A model generated the notes under the pieces. The model worked only from the letters and a program-made list of their open reading frames with translations, was not told where the DNA came from and ran no database searches. Shown here in pieces: positions 42,116-50,849 of a stretch of DNA of 64,000 nucleotides. The stretch is from positions 1-64,000 of the forward strand of contig JBGVRT010000017.1 in assembly GCA_045128735.1 (NCBI GenBank). Reading direction: 5' to 3'. Source of the stretch: RGIG8775 sp045128735. Its GTDB lineage: Bacteria > Bacillota > Clostridia > Oscillospirales > CAG-272. Positions within the stretch are counted from its first letter, which is position 1; the number at the start of each line of letters is the position of its first letter. The translations under genes were made by a program, and so were the position numbers.

Positions 42116-42931
42116 TCATTCCTTCGGCTCAAATCCTTCAAAGATTGAGTGGTCTCCGTTTTCTCTGTTTATATCAAAATGTTCCTTTTTTCGTACCGTC
42201 CAGACAAGCAGGGGCGTGCCGAAAAGCGAACTGCAAAGGCGTATCGGAATATCCCTCAGATAACACTCGTCAGCGGCTATGAAATCGGGGCGCGAAAGGA
42301 AATTCGCAAGAAGTCCCGAAAGCATAAAATTTCTGAAAAAATTTCCGTTTGATTTAGATTTTATAAGATTTGTCACAAGCTGACCGCGCACGACATCGGG
42401 GCAATTCTTCTTGAACCAACGCAAAAGCAATGGATTAAAGGACTCCACCGAATAAACGCCGTCGTAGCTTTCGAGCATTTTAGCGGCAACGGGGCAAAGC
42501 GAGGTATCTCCGCTTTCGCCTTTTAGCTCAACCAAAAGCGGAACTCTGCCGTCCACAAGCGAAAGCACCTCATAAAAGGTGGGTATTGAAAGGTCAGTGC
42601 CCGCAAGACGGTATTTTTTCAGTTCTTCAAGAGTCAGCGACGAAAGCTTTACGTCCTCGCCGCACATTCTTTTAAGCGAGTAGTCGTGAAAGACCACAAC
42701 CTCACCGTCGGCGGTAAGCTGAATATCAAGCTCAATGCCGTAACCGCGCTCGGCGGCGTACTTAAAGGCAAGAAGCGAGTTCTCGGGCACGCCCGCCTCA
42801 TTGTCGAAAAGCCCTCTGTGAGCGTAATCAACAAGCACGCGCCGCATATCGGGGCGCATAGTTACGCGTGGCATAACGAGAAGTGCGTACGCCATAGCAA
42901 ATATTACAAGTATCAGAAAAACTACGCCCAT
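42116..42931 (-). CDS. Glycerophosphodiester phosphodiesterase, membrane anchored
   Basis: 271 aa. One N-terminal membrane segment, then a GDPD TIM barrel with AHRGLFDNEAGVPENSL (catalytic His), IELDIQLTADGEVVVFHD (metal Glu/Asp and second His) and LLVELKGE. Hydrolyses glycerophosphodiesters outside the membrane. ATG 42931 has GGAGG; it starts one base after the MFS stop, so the two are coupled. Confidence 0.92.
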   Translation of the reverse strand: MGVVFLILVIFAMAYALLVMPRVTMRPDMRRVLVDYAHRGLFDNEAGVPENSLLAFKYAAERGYGIELDIQLTADGEVVVFHDYSLKRMCGEDVKLSSLTLEELKKYRLAGTDLSIPTFYEVLSLVDGRVPLLVELKGESGDTSLCPVAAKMLESYDGVYSVESFNPLLLRWFKKNCPDVVRGQLVTNLIKSKSNGNFFRNFMLSGLLANFLSRPDFIAADECYLRDIPIRLCSSLFGTPLLVWTVRKKEHFDINRENGDHSIFEGFEPKE

Positions 42932-42932
42932 T

Positions 42933-44456
42933 TTAATCCTCCGCGCCGCCAAGTGCCTCGATAGACACCTTGGATATGGGCTTGCTGTCGCCGTGCTTTA
43001 CGAAAAGCATTGTCAAAAACGAGCCGAAAACGAATATTGCCGCGTATGGGAACAGAGTTGTAAAGTTGATGTCAAGGAAAACACCGCTGAGAACGGGGGT
43101 TATCATCTGCGCCGACATTGAGGCTGTGTAATAAAGACCCGTATATTTTCCCACGTTTGAGCCCTTTGAAAGCTCGACGACCATAGGATAGCTGTTTACG
43201 CCGATAGTTGCCCATCCCACACCCGCAAGGGCAAAGAGTATATTCATCACTACAAGCGAGCTGCCTGCGCGCAAAAATCCCGCAATGGCAAATACGCTTC
43301 CGAGTATGAGAACACCGGCAAGTATAGACTTTCTCCTGCCCACCTTGGAGGCAATGATGCCGATGGGAATATAGGAGATTATCGCCGCCGCCTGAGCTAT
43401 GGTGAGAGTCATATTATAGTCAAGCGCAAGCACTCGACCCGCGTAAACCGAATATTTGCTTGTTACGGCGTTGTAGCCCATAAACCAAAGCACCACCGAC
43501 GCAAGGATAAGCACAAGCGATATTTTTTCGCCGCGCGTAAGCTCTCTTTCCCCCGATGCGTCGCTGTCGCCGCCGTCCTCAAGCTTCCGGCTTTCCTCAA
43601 GCATTTCGGCAGACCACTCGGGTTCTTTGACGAATATCATAAACACCGCGAGGGCGGATATCATAATTATCGCGACCACCGAGAAGAACGCGGTATAATT
43701 CATAAGCAGATTTTCGCTCTTTCCCGTTCCGAAAATCATACCGAGAATAAGCACGAGAATGCCGCCCACCGCGCCCATAAGATTTATTATGGAGTTAGCC
43801 TTTGAGCGCAAAGGCTTTGGTGTAACGTCGGGCATAAGCGCCACGGCAGGCGAACGGAAGGTGCCCATTGCCACAAGAAGAATCAGCAATATTCCCGCAA
43901 AGCAAACCAAGGGCGCGGGGTTATCTGCCGTCACTCTCGCCGCGTAAGCCTGACGGGCGGGCACGATGTAATTTGTGTAGTCAGCCTTATCTCCGCTATC
44001 AAGAAGCGAGACGAACTCTTCCCTGCTCATCACTTCGGTCAAGGTCTGCTTACCTGCGGTGTCGGGAACAGAGATTTCAAGTGCAGGCTCGGCATCGTAA
44101 AGAACCTCAAGCGACGCGGGGCTGTCCGCGCTGACAGCCGAGAGATTCGCAAGCTGCATATTATCTGCAAAGGAAAGGCATATGAGCGCAACGCAGGCAA
44201 TAACAGTGCCTATAAGCACGAAGGGCTTTCTCTTTCCGAAGCGCGTATTCGTGCGGTCGGAGATAGAGCCAAACCAAGGAAGCAAAAAAAGTGCCAAGAG
44301 GTTATCTATCGCCATGATCACGCCCGAAACGCTCTGCGAAAGTCCGAATTTATCGGTAAGAATCTTGGGAATTATCGTGTCGTACGCCTGCCAGAAAGTA
44401 CAGATAAGGAAAAACGCAAAACCTACTAACAGGGTTCTTTTATAGTTAAGTCTCAT
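42933..44456 (-). CDS. MFS transporter with a large extracytoplasmic insertion
   Basis: 507 aa, 12 membrane segments. RTNTRFGKRKPFVLIG is the loop motif of the GPH/SLC45-like sugar transporters. Between segments 3 and 4 (about 105-180) lies an unusual hydrophilic loop (SADSPASLEVLYDAEPALE..., VMSREEFVSLLDSGDK). Overlaps the NUDIX gene by ATGA. Substrate unknown; GDPD downstream suggests a phosphodiester or polyol. Confidence 0.82.
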   Translation of the reverse strand: MRLNYKRTLLVGFAFFLICTFWQAYDTIIPKILTDKFGLSQSVSGVIMAIDNLLALFLLPWFGSISDRTNTRFGKRKPFVLIGTVIACVALICLSFADNMQLANLSAVSADSPASLEVLYDAEPALEISVPDTAGKQTLTEVMSREEFVSLLDSGDKADYTNYIVPARQAYAARVTADNPAPLVCFAGILLILLVAMGTFRSPAVALMPDVTPKPLRSKANSIINLMGAVGGILVLILGMIFGTGKSENLLMNYTAFFSVVAIIMISALAVFMIFVKEPEWSAEMLEESRKLEDGGDSDASGERELTRGEKISLVLILASVVLWFMGYNAVTSKYSVYAGRVLALDYNMTLTIAQAAAIISYIPIGIIASKVGRRKSILAGVLILGSVFAIAGFLRAGSSLVVMNILFALAGVGWATIGVNSYPMVVELSKGSNVGKYTGLYYTASMSAQMITPVLSGVFLDINFTTLFPYAAIFVFGSFLTMLFVKHGDSKPISKVSIEALGGAED

Positions 44457-45016
44457 TTAAGCTTACCTTCCTTTTGCAAAATATAGTAGGTCTTGAGAAC
44501 GGCGGTCTGTGTCTTTGAGTCGCGTATCTCGCCCCTCATCACCATTTCAAGCGCCTTTTCTATGGGAAGCTTGACCGTTTCGATAAACTCATCGTCATCG
44601 GGGTCGGTGTCGCCAAACTCAAGTCCGCGCGCAAGATACATATGAATGACCTCGGTAAGGAGCGCGGGAGATGTGACGAAATCGCCCATAGATTCCATGC
44701 TTTTCGGTATTGCGCCCGTCTCCTCGCGAAGCTCGCGCAACGCCGCCTCGATAAAATCCTCGGTATCGGAATCAAGCTTGCCCGCAGGAATTTCAAGCAT
44801 TACACGGCTTTGAGCATAGCGGTACTGACGGACGAAAATTATCTCGTTTTCATCAGTAAGCGGCACCACGCACACAGCCCCGATATGGCGGCAGTATTCG
44901 CGTGTGGATGTTTTTCCGTCGGGGAGAGTTACGCTGTCCTTGCGGACGTCAAGCACCTTTCCCTCAAATATTCTTTCGGAGCTTATACAGCCCTCAAAAA
45001 ATTTTTCGTTGTTCAT
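44453..45016 (-). CDS. NUDIX hydrolase, ADP-ribose pyrophosphatase type
   Basis: 187 aa. Nudix box GKLDSDTEDFIEAALRELREETG (about 80-102), with one extra residue between the Gly and first Glu compared with the standard spacing. HIGAVCVVPLTDENEIIFVRQYR is typical of ADP-ribose pyrophosphatases. First gene of a NUDIX-MFS-GDPD operon. Confidence 0.88.
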   Translation of the reverse strand: MNNEKFFEGCISSERIFEGKVLDVRKDSVTLPDGKTSTREYCRHIGAVCVVPLTDENEIIFVRQYRYAQSRVMLEIPAGKLDSDTEDFIEAALRELREETGAIPKSMESMGDFVTSPALLTEVIHMYLARGLEFGDTDPDDDEFIETVKLPIEKALEMVMRGEIRDSKTQTAVLKTYYILQKEGKLK

Positions 45017-45096
45017 ATTCTTTTCCTTTGCCGTTTTTATTCATACCTATTATAATGTAAAATTCTTTTTTTGTCAAGATTTTTTGTGCCATTCTA

Positions 45097-45125
45097 TTGA
45101 CTTTCAATACTTAATGTGATATAAT
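45097..45125 (+). promoter_or_regulatory. Promoter of the LiaF-like operon
   Basis: TTGACT (45097-45102), 17 nt, TATAAT (45120-45125). Confidence 0.75.
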
Positions 45126-45158
45126 CAAGTTGCAAAATAAACCTGCGGAGGTAGCATA

Positions 45159-45836
45159 ATGAAAAATTTAAGAAACATTGTGCTTGGCGTTTTGCTTATC
45201 GGTCTTGGCATTGTTTTTGCCCTCAATTCACTCGGTATTGCCGAAATTGACGTTTTCTTTGACGGTTGGTGGACGCTGTTTATAATTATTCCCTCTATTT
45301 GCGGAGTTATTTCGGACAGAGACAAAACAGGCGCGATTATCGGGCTTGTTATAGGCGCGGCGCTTTTGCTTTCGGCGCAAGGAATTATTGATTTTTCGAT
45401 GATTCTCAAGCTCGTATTCCCCATAATTCTCGTGACTGCAGGTGTTTCGATAATCTTCAAGGGCTTTTTCAAAAAGGCTAAGCAAAACAGCGAGCTTCCC
45501 CCCTCGGTCAAGCCCGTAAGAGAATACGCCGCAACCTTTTCGGGTCAGGACATCAAGTTTGACGGCGAGGTGTTCGAGGGTGCGGAGCTTACCGCGGCAT
45601 TCGGCGGCATAAAATGCGACCTGCGCGGTGCGGTAATTGCCGAGGACGTGGTTATAAACGCAACGGCAACCTTTGGAGGCATTGATATACTTGTGCCCGA
45701 CGGCGTTAACGTAAAGATAAGATCCTCTGCACTTTTCGGCGGTGTAAGCGACAAGAAAAAGCGAGTAAACATCGATGGCGCAAAAACGCTCTACATCAAC
45801 GCCGACGCGGTGTTCGGAGGTGTTGACGTAAAATGA
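45159..45836 (+). CDS. LiaF-like membrane protein
   Basis: 225 aa. Four hydrophobic segments (about 5-105) of the DUF5668/LiaF N-terminal type and a C-terminal repeated-beta domain (FGGIKCDLRGAVI, FGGIDILVPDGVNVKI, FGGVSDKKK, FGGVDVK). In Bacillus LiaF keeps the cell-envelope stress kinase LiaS off; no liaRS genes are adjacent here. Stop overlaps the next start. Confidence 0.8.
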   Translation: MKNLRNIVLGVLLIGLGIVFALNSLGIAEIDVFFDGWWTLFIIIPSICGVISDRDKTGAIIGLVIGAALLLSAQGIIDFSMILKLVFPIILVTAGVSIIFKGFFKKAKQNSELPPSVKPVREYAATFSGQDIKFDGEVFEGAELTAAFGGIKCDLRGAVIAEDVVINATATFGGIDILVPDGVNVKIRSSALFGGVSDKKKRVNIDGAKTLYINADAVFGGVDVK

Positions 45837-46660
45837 CACAGCTTAACAAGGTAATACATGCCTGCGCAAAACTGCTTGCAATTCTTATGATTGCGGGAAT
45901 ATTTTTTTCCGCGGTGTCGTTTTTGGGTGACGTGTCCTTCTTTTTCTCAAGTGAAAAGGAGTATGTGACAGAAAAAAGCCTGACAGTCGAGGGCATCATG
46001 TCACTTGACGTTGACCTTGAGGTGGCGGAGCTTATAATAGAGAACGGTGATATTCTTCACGCCGAAACCAACGGCAAGGAAATAAGCCTTTCTAAAGACG
46101 GAAGCACGCTTAAGATAAAAGAGCGAAGCTCTATGAAAAAGCAAAAAGGAACAAAAGTCATTCTGACTGTTCCCTCTCTCGCAATATTTCAAGATGTAGA
46201 TATCAGCATAGGCGCGGGCAAGCTCAGTGCCGACGAGCTTAGCGCCGTCAGCTTTTCACTTGACTTAGGCGCGGGAGACGTTGAGATAAACAAGCTTAAC
46301 GCATCGTCACGCGCCGATATTGACTGCGGTGCGGGAAATCTTGACGTGGAATACGGCAGTATAAGCAACCTCGACCTTGAGGTTGGCGTGGGTGACGTTG
46401 ACCTGCGTGCCGCTATATTTGGTGAATCCGAAATAGAATGCGGCTTAGGCGACCTTACGCTCACCCTCATAAACGGAAAAAAGCTTAACCGCATAGCCTG
46501 CGACGTGGGAATCGGCAATTTCAAGATTGACGGCGAAAAAATAAAGGGCAACACGGTTATAAACCACGGCGCAAACTCAATTGACATAAACGGCGGAGTC
46601 GGAAACGTAACGGTAATTTTTGCCGACCAAAACGGCGAAACCACAAAAGAATCCGAATAA
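45833..46660 (+). CDS. DUF4097 adhesin-like, LiaG-type protein
   Basis: 275 aa. One N-terminal membrane segment (about 15-37), then a repeated beta solenoid (SIGAGKLSADELSA, DLGAGDVEINKLNA, DCGAGNLDVEYGSI, EVGVGDVDLRAAIF, ECGLGDLTLTLING) as in DUF4097 proteins. Probably an envelope-stress or surface component. ATGA overlap with the LiaF-like gene. Confidence 0.82.
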   Translation: MTQLNKVIHACAKLLAILMIAGIFFSAVSFLGDVSFFFSSEKEYVTEKSLTVEGIMSLDVDLEVAELIIENGDILHAETNGKEISLSKDGSTLKIKERSSMKKQKGTKVILTVPSLAIFQDVDISIGAGKLSADELSAVSFSLDLGAGDVEINKLNASSRADIDCGAGNLDVEYGSISNLDLEVGVGDVDLRAAIFGESEIECGLGDLTLTLINGKKLNRIACDVGIGNFKIDGEKIKGNTVINHGANSIDINGGVGNVTVIFADQNGETTKESE

Positions 46661-46671
46661 GGAGACATGAT

Positions 46672-47952
46672 ATGCAAAGCACTACACTTACAAAAAAAAT
46701 TGAGATGAAAAAGAAATACGACGTCATCGTCTGCGGCGGCGGAGTTGCAGGCGTAGCGGCGGCGGTTACTGCGGCAAACGAGGGCTACTCCACGCTTCTT
46801 ATCGAGAAATCCAACATTCTCGGCGGTCTCGGAACTCTTGGACTTATCAACCTTTTCGTGCCTATGTGCAACGGACGCGGAAAGCAGATAATATTCGGAC
46901 TTTGCGAAAAGTGGACAAGACTTTCGGCAAAGCTCGGTTACGACTCTATTCCCGAGGAATGGAAGAACGGCGAGCCCAAAGAATACACCGAGGTAAGATA
47001 CACACAGAGATTTTCGCCTTACATCTTCGCGCTTCAGCTTATGGACGAGGTAACCTCGTCGGGCGTTGACCTGCTTTACGACTGCATTGCCTGCGACCCT
47101 GTTATGGAGGGCAATATCTGCAAGGGTGTTCTCACCGAAAGCAAATCGGGCACCGAATATTACGGATGCAAGATGCTTATTGACACAACGGGAGACTGCG
47201 ACGTGCTTCGCCGCGGCGGTGTTCCCACGGTTGCGGGTGAGAACTTCTTTACATACGCAGGAAAAATGATTTCGCTTGCAAGCTGTCAGAAGGCTATCGA
47301 CACAGGTGATATAAGAATGGCATTTACGGGAATTTCGGGCGGAAACATCAATCTTTGGGGCTACAAACAGCCTGAGGATATTCCCAAATGGTCGGGACTT
47401 ACGGTTGAGGAGGTCACAGACTATCTTATCACCAATCAGAAGGTTATGCTCGGCAAGCTCAAGGAAGAGGACAGAAAGACGCGCGAGATAACCCACCTGC
47501 CTATGATGCCCCAGTTCAGAACCACCTGCCACATCGCAGGCGATTACTCGCTTAAAATTGCCGATGCATACAAGCATTTTGACGACTCGGTCTGCGCGAT
47601 AAACGACTTTGAACACCGCGACCACCTTTGGGAAGTACCGCTCCGCACACTTACACGCCGCGACTACCCCAATATGCTGACCGCAGGAAGAAGCGCTGAC
47701 GGAACAGGTCACGCGTGGGATATGCTCCGCGTTATTCCCCCCGCAATACTCACGGGTCAGGCGGCGGCGCACGCGGCTTGTCTCGCCATAAAGGAACAGA
47801 CTGCTGCGGCAGGCGTTGACATTCGCACCCTTCAGAACAATCTCGAGAGAGACAACGTGATGATTCACTTCCCCGACGAGTATATCCCCGAGGACAGAAC
47901 CGTCATTCTTCACGGCAAAAACGTCTCTGAGATTGAGGGCGGGCATTTATAA
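46672..47952 (+). CDS. FAD-dependent oxidoreductase
   Basis: 426 aa. Dinucleotide-binding VIVCGGGVAGVAAAVTAANEGYSTLLIEKSN (about 19-49), TTGDCDVLRRGG, and TAGRSADGTGHAWDMLRVIPPAILTGQAA near the end fit the FAD_oxidored family often found in carbohydrate or organic-acid loci. Substrate unknown. Follows the LiaG-like gene by 11 nt and precedes an ECF-S component by 3 nt, so possibly linked to handling of the transported molecule. Confidence 0.85.
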   Translation: MQSTTLTKKIEMKKKYDVIVCGGGVAGVAAAVTAANEGYSTLLIEKSNILGGLGTLGLINLFVPMCNGRGKQIIFGLCEKWTRLSAKLGYDSIPEEWKNGEPKEYTEVRYTQRFSPYIFALQLMDEVTSSGVDLLYDCIACDPVMEGNICKGVLTESKSGTEYYGCKMLIDTTGDCDVLRRGGVPTVAGENFFTYAGKMISLASCQKAIDTGDIRMAFTGISGGNINLWGYKQPEDIPKWSGLTVEEVTDYLITNQKVMLGKLKEEDRKTREITHLPMMPQFRTTCHIAGDYSLKIADAYKHFDDSVCAINDFEHRDHLWEVPLRTLTRRDYPNMLTAGRSADGTGHAWDMLRVIPPAILTGQAAAHAACLAIKEQTAAAGVDIRTLQNNLERDNVMIHFPDEYIPEDRTVILHGKNVSEIEGGHL

Positions 47953-47955
47953 GGT

Positions 47956-48492
47956 ATGAAAGAATACACAAAAGCCAAAAAGCTTGTCCTCGCCGCACTT
48001 TTTCTGGCGTTGGCTTATACTCTGCCCTTTATCACGGGGCAAATACGCGAAATCGGCGCAATGCTCTGCCCTATGCACCTGCCCGTGCTGCTGTGCGGAT
48101 TTATCTGCGGTTGGCAATGGGGCTTGGCAGTGGGATTTACGGCTCCGCTTTTCCGCTCACTGACCTTGGGAATGCCTCGGCTTTTCCCCTCGGCGGTATG
48201 CATGGCTGTTGAGCTTGCGGTCTACGGTGCGGTTGCGGGCATAATGCACCGTCTTATGCCGCAAAAAAAGCAATACATATACTGCTCGCTTCTGTGTGCA
48301 ATGACTGCAGGCAGACTCGTGTGGGGCGCGGCTATGTTCGTGTGTATGGGCTTAAATGGCGGCAGTTTCGGGCTTTCGGCGTTCATTGCGGGCGCGTTTA
48401 CAAACGCACTCCCCGGCATAATAGCGCAGATAATCCTCGTTCCCGCAATAGTTATGCTGGTTGAAAGTAAAAAGCTTGTAGGAAAAAAATAA
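47956..48492 (+). CDS. ECF transporter S component
   Basis: 178 aa with six hydrophobic segments. ALFLALAYTLPFITGQIREIGAMLCPMHLPVLLCGF and GAFTNALPGIIAQIILVPAIVM are typical of ECF-S substrate-binding proteins of the pantothenate/HMP-type group. Its vitamin substrate is unknown. The ATP-binding and T components are not in the window. Confidence 0.85.
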   Translation: MKEYTKAKKLVLAALFLALAYTLPFITGQIREIGAMLCPMHLPVLLCGFICGWQWGLAVGFTAPLFRSLTLGMPRLFPSAVCMAVELAVYGAVAGIMHRLMPQKKQYIYCSLLCAMTAGRLVWGAAMFVCMGLNGGSFGLSAFIAGAFTNALPGIIAQIILVPAIVMLVESKKLVGKK

Positions 48493-48502
48493 CAGTTTTC
48501 TA

Positions 48503-48538
48503 TTGACAAATCCCACTCGGTATGCTATACTGAGTGGG
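48503..48538 (+). promoter_or_regulatory. Promoter with inverted-repeat operator of the small peptide unit
   Basis: TTGACA (48503-48508), 17 nt, TATACT (48526-48531). CCCACTCGGTAT-GCT-ATACTGAGTGGG (48512-48538), 11 of 12 arm positions paired, covers the -10 box and part of the spacer. Confidence 0.7.
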
Positions 48539-48572
48539 CAATAATAAATTTCACGAAAAGGAGGCGAATATT

Positions 48573-48644
48573 ATGATGACCAATTTGTTTAAGAATTTGC
48601 ATATTTCGGATGTCGTATCTTTCGCCTGCGTTTGTGTTTCATAG
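48573..48644 (+). CDS. Small 23-residue peptide with Cys-rich tail
   Basis: Starts MMTNLFKNLH and ends FACVCVS. AGGAGG lies 8 nt before the first ATG and the coding length fits neatly between the regulated promoter and a run of three hairpins, so translation is credible. It might be a leader peptide whose translation controls the hairpins (two Cys codons near the end), or a small functional peptide. No homolog is known to me. Confidence 0.6.
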   Translation: MMTNLFKNLHISDVVSFACVCVS

Positions 48645-48717
48645 GTCAGGCTGACTCTTTTTACACATCCGTCCTCGGGTGTGTTTTTTATTGTTGCGGC
48701 GCACCCGTGGGTGCGCC
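48645..48717 (+). terminator. Three hairpins after the small peptide
   Basis: GTCAG-G-CTGAC then TCTTTTT (48645-48662); ACACATCC / GGGTGTGT then TTTTTT (48663-48689); GGCGCACCC / GGGTGCGCC then TTTTGTT (48698-48724). The second and third are good intrinsic terminators. Confidence 0.75.
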
Positions 48718-48797
48718 TTTTGTTATTCCGCAAAAGCGCACTGACTAACACACGGAAAATATACAGAAAGTAGGTACAAGATCTTCCAATATACCGA

Positions 48798-48826
48798 TTG
48801 ACAAAATAAAAAAATTATGATAGAAT
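48798..48826 (+). promoter_or_regulatory. Promoter of the ABC exporter leader
   Basis: TTGACA (48798-48803), 17 nt, TAGAAT (48821-48826). Confidence 0.7.
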
Positions 48827-48833
48827 AAAAGGG

Positions 48834-48990
48834 CTACACAAAGTTAATATTCGATTCATACGGGTATCTGTTTTTATTTCGGTAAAAGCGCATACTCCTT
48901 GTTTTCGTACCCTTATGGATCGTGAAAACTTTGTGTAGCAACAAACGGAGTCGCGTTTTTCGGTGCGTCTCTGTTTGAGACGCACTTTTT
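48834..48990 (+). promoter_or_regulatory. Structured leader with terminator, candidate riboswitch or attenuator
   Basis: A 12-bp perfect outer stem CTACACAAAGTT / AACTTTGTGTAG (48834-48845 and 48927-48938), a second stem (48853-48866 with 48908-48921, 13 of 14 positions paired counting a G-U), and a 41-nt apical region make a 105-nt extended hairpin. It is followed by a perfect intrinsic terminator GTGCGTCTC / GAGACGCAC with TTTTTTGTT (48963-48994) that ends right at the RBS of the ABC gene. GAGTCGC (about 48949-48955) can pair with the terminator's 5' arm, a possible antiterminator. Not recognised as a known riboswitch class. Confidence 0.7.
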
Positions 48991-49004
48991 TGTTGGAGGT
49001 CTAT

Positions 49005-50849
49005 ATGAGTAAAGAAAAGAAAGAAAAAAAGAAGAAATTACCTTTTAAGAGAACTGTCTCAAACAATTTGTTCGCTCTGCGTTCAATATGGGAGGCGTCG
49101 CCGATATACCTTGCAGTATACCTCGGCTCGTCCTTCATATACGGCACGTTAGACTTTTTGAGCTCGGGCTATTTGCTCAGACGTGTAGTAAACGGAATTG
49201 ACGCAGGCGAAAGCTTGAAAAGCATAGTTATGTACGTGGCAATACTAGGGCTTACCTGTCTTACCGCATACACCCTGCTCAACTGGTTTTGGAACGTTAT
49301 CTCGCCCATAAAGGAGAGAAGGGTGGGCGCGCACGTTGAAAAGATGCTCTTTCGCAAGGCGGCGCAGGTTGAGCTTGCATGCTACGAAAATCCCGCATTC
49401 TACGACAAATACGTCAAGGCTATGGACGAGGCGTACAACCGCATAATAAGCGTAATGAGAACGCTTGACAATCTCATTGCTCGCGTTATCGCGCTGTCGG
49501 CTAACTCGCTGTTGCTTTTTATCATTGACCCTTGGCTTATTGTCTTCGGGCTCTTCCCTCTCCTGCTTGGAATTTTCAAGCGTCTTGAAAACGTGGCAAA
49601 CCACGACCTTGAGGTAGCCAAAAAGCCGATAATGAGACGCGCGGGCTACGTCAAGCGAACCTTTTACTTAGGCGAATACGCCAAGGAAATGAGAATAGGC
49701 GGAATGTATGAAAATATGCTCCGCGATCTCAGAGAAAGCTACAAGGATTATAAGGCTGTGACAGTAAAATACGGTCTTAAAAAGGCAATATACGGCTATA
49801 TCAGACAGGTTGGACTTGAGGTTGTCACGGTGCTTGGGGCGATGCTCTACTCTGTATGGAGTGCAATGGTCATAGGCGCGGAAAACGGCGGTATGAGCAT
49901 AGGTGACTGCATTGTGGTGCTCAGCTCCATAGGCACTATCTCCTACTGTCTTAGCAGTCTTGTGCAGAATTTTGCCGAATTTGGCGAGCACGCGCTGTTC
50001 CTTGACGACGTGCGTTTCTTCCTTGACTACGAGCCAACGGTAAAAGGCGGCGAGCTGACCGCCCCCGATGACGGCGGTGATATTGAAGTAAAAAATATTT
50101 GCTTCCGATACGAGGGCAGTGACAAGGACACCCTAAAGGACGTAAGCTTTCTGTGGCGTAAGGGCGAACGAATTGCGCTTGTAGGCAGCAACGGCTCGGG
50201 AAAAACCACTTTAATAAAGCTTCTCTTAAGGCTTTACGACCCCACAAAAGGCGAAATATCGGTGAACGGCGAGAACATAAAAAGCTTTTCGCTTAGTTCC
50301 TACCGCGAAAGCTTTGGAACGGTCTTTCAAGACTTCAAAATGTTCTCGATGAGCGTTAAGGACAACGTGCTTCTACGCCCCGCAAAGGACGGTGACGACG
50401 AGCTTGTGACCCACGCGCTTAAGGAAAGCGGCGCGTACGATAAGATAAGCAGGCTCGACAAGGGTCTTGACACAATTCTCACCCGCGAATTTGACAACAA
50501 GGGCGAAAATCTTTCGGTTGGCGAACAGCAAAAGCTGTCGCTTGCAAGGGTATTTGCCGACAAAACGCCCTTCGTGCTTTTGGACGAGCCTTCAAGCGCT
50601 CTCGACCCCATTGCGGAGTACACTATGTTTGAAAATATGATGCGCGCCACTGAAGGCAGAAGCGTTATATTTATTTCCCACAGGCTTTCGTCCGCGGTGC
50701 TTGCCGACAAGGTAATACTTATGGACGGCGGCAGTATAGCCGAGCAAGGCTCGCACAGGGAGCTTATGGCTAAAAACGGCAAATACGCGGCTATGTTTAA
50801 GAGACAAGCCGAAAACTATCTCGGAAGCGAGGTGGCTTCAAATGAGTAA
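49005..50849 (+). CDS. ABC exporter subunit A (fused membrane + ATPase)
   Basis: 614 aa. A lysine-rich N-terminus, six membrane segments (about 30-345), and an ATPase domain with Walker A GSNGSGKTT, signature LSVGEQQ and Walker B FVLLDEPSSALDP. The signature departs from LSGGQ. Forms a heterodimer with the next gene, which it overlaps by 8 nt. Substrate unknown; leader control by a terminator suggests induction by a small molecule such as a drug or peptide. ATG 49005 has GGAGG. Confidence 0.9.
   Translation: MSKEKKEKKKKLPFKRTVSNNLFALRSIWEASPIYLAVYLGSSFIYGTLDFLSSGYLLRRVVNGIDAGESLKSIVMYVAILGLTCLTAYTLLNWFWNVISPIKERRVGAHVEKMLFRKAAQVELACYENPAFYDKYVKAMDEAYNRIISVMRTLDNLIARVIALSANSLLLFIIDPWLIVFGLFPLLLGIFKRLENVANHDLEVAKKPIMRRAGYVKRTFYLGEYAKEMRIGGMYENMLRDLRESYKDYKAVTVKYGLKKAIYGYIRQVGLEVVTVLGAMLYSVWSAMVIGAENGGMSIGDCIVVLSSIGTISYCLSSLVQNFAEFGEHALFLDDVRFFLDYEPTVKGGELTAPDDGGDIEVKNICFRYEGSDKDTLKDVSFLWRKGERIALVGSNGSGKTTLIKLLLRLYDPTKGEISVNGENIKSFSLSSYRESFGTVFQDFKMFSMSVKDNVLLRPAKDGDDELVTHALKESGAYDKISRLDKGLDTILTREFDNKGENLSVGEQQKLSLARVFADKTPFVLLDEPSSALDPIAEYTMFENMMRATEGRSVIFISHRLSSAVLADKVILMDGGSIAEQGSHRELMAKNGKYAAMFKRQAENYLGSEVASNE

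Noticed and set aside
46189..47946. 585-codon open frame opposite the FAD oxidoreductase and DUF4097 genes
   Set aside because: The plus-strand genes have clear domains and coupled starts; the antisense product has none.
48853..48921. Leader of the ABC exporter as a TPP, purine or guanidine riboswitch
   Set aside because: None of the conserved core sequences of those classes could be found; kept as unclassified.
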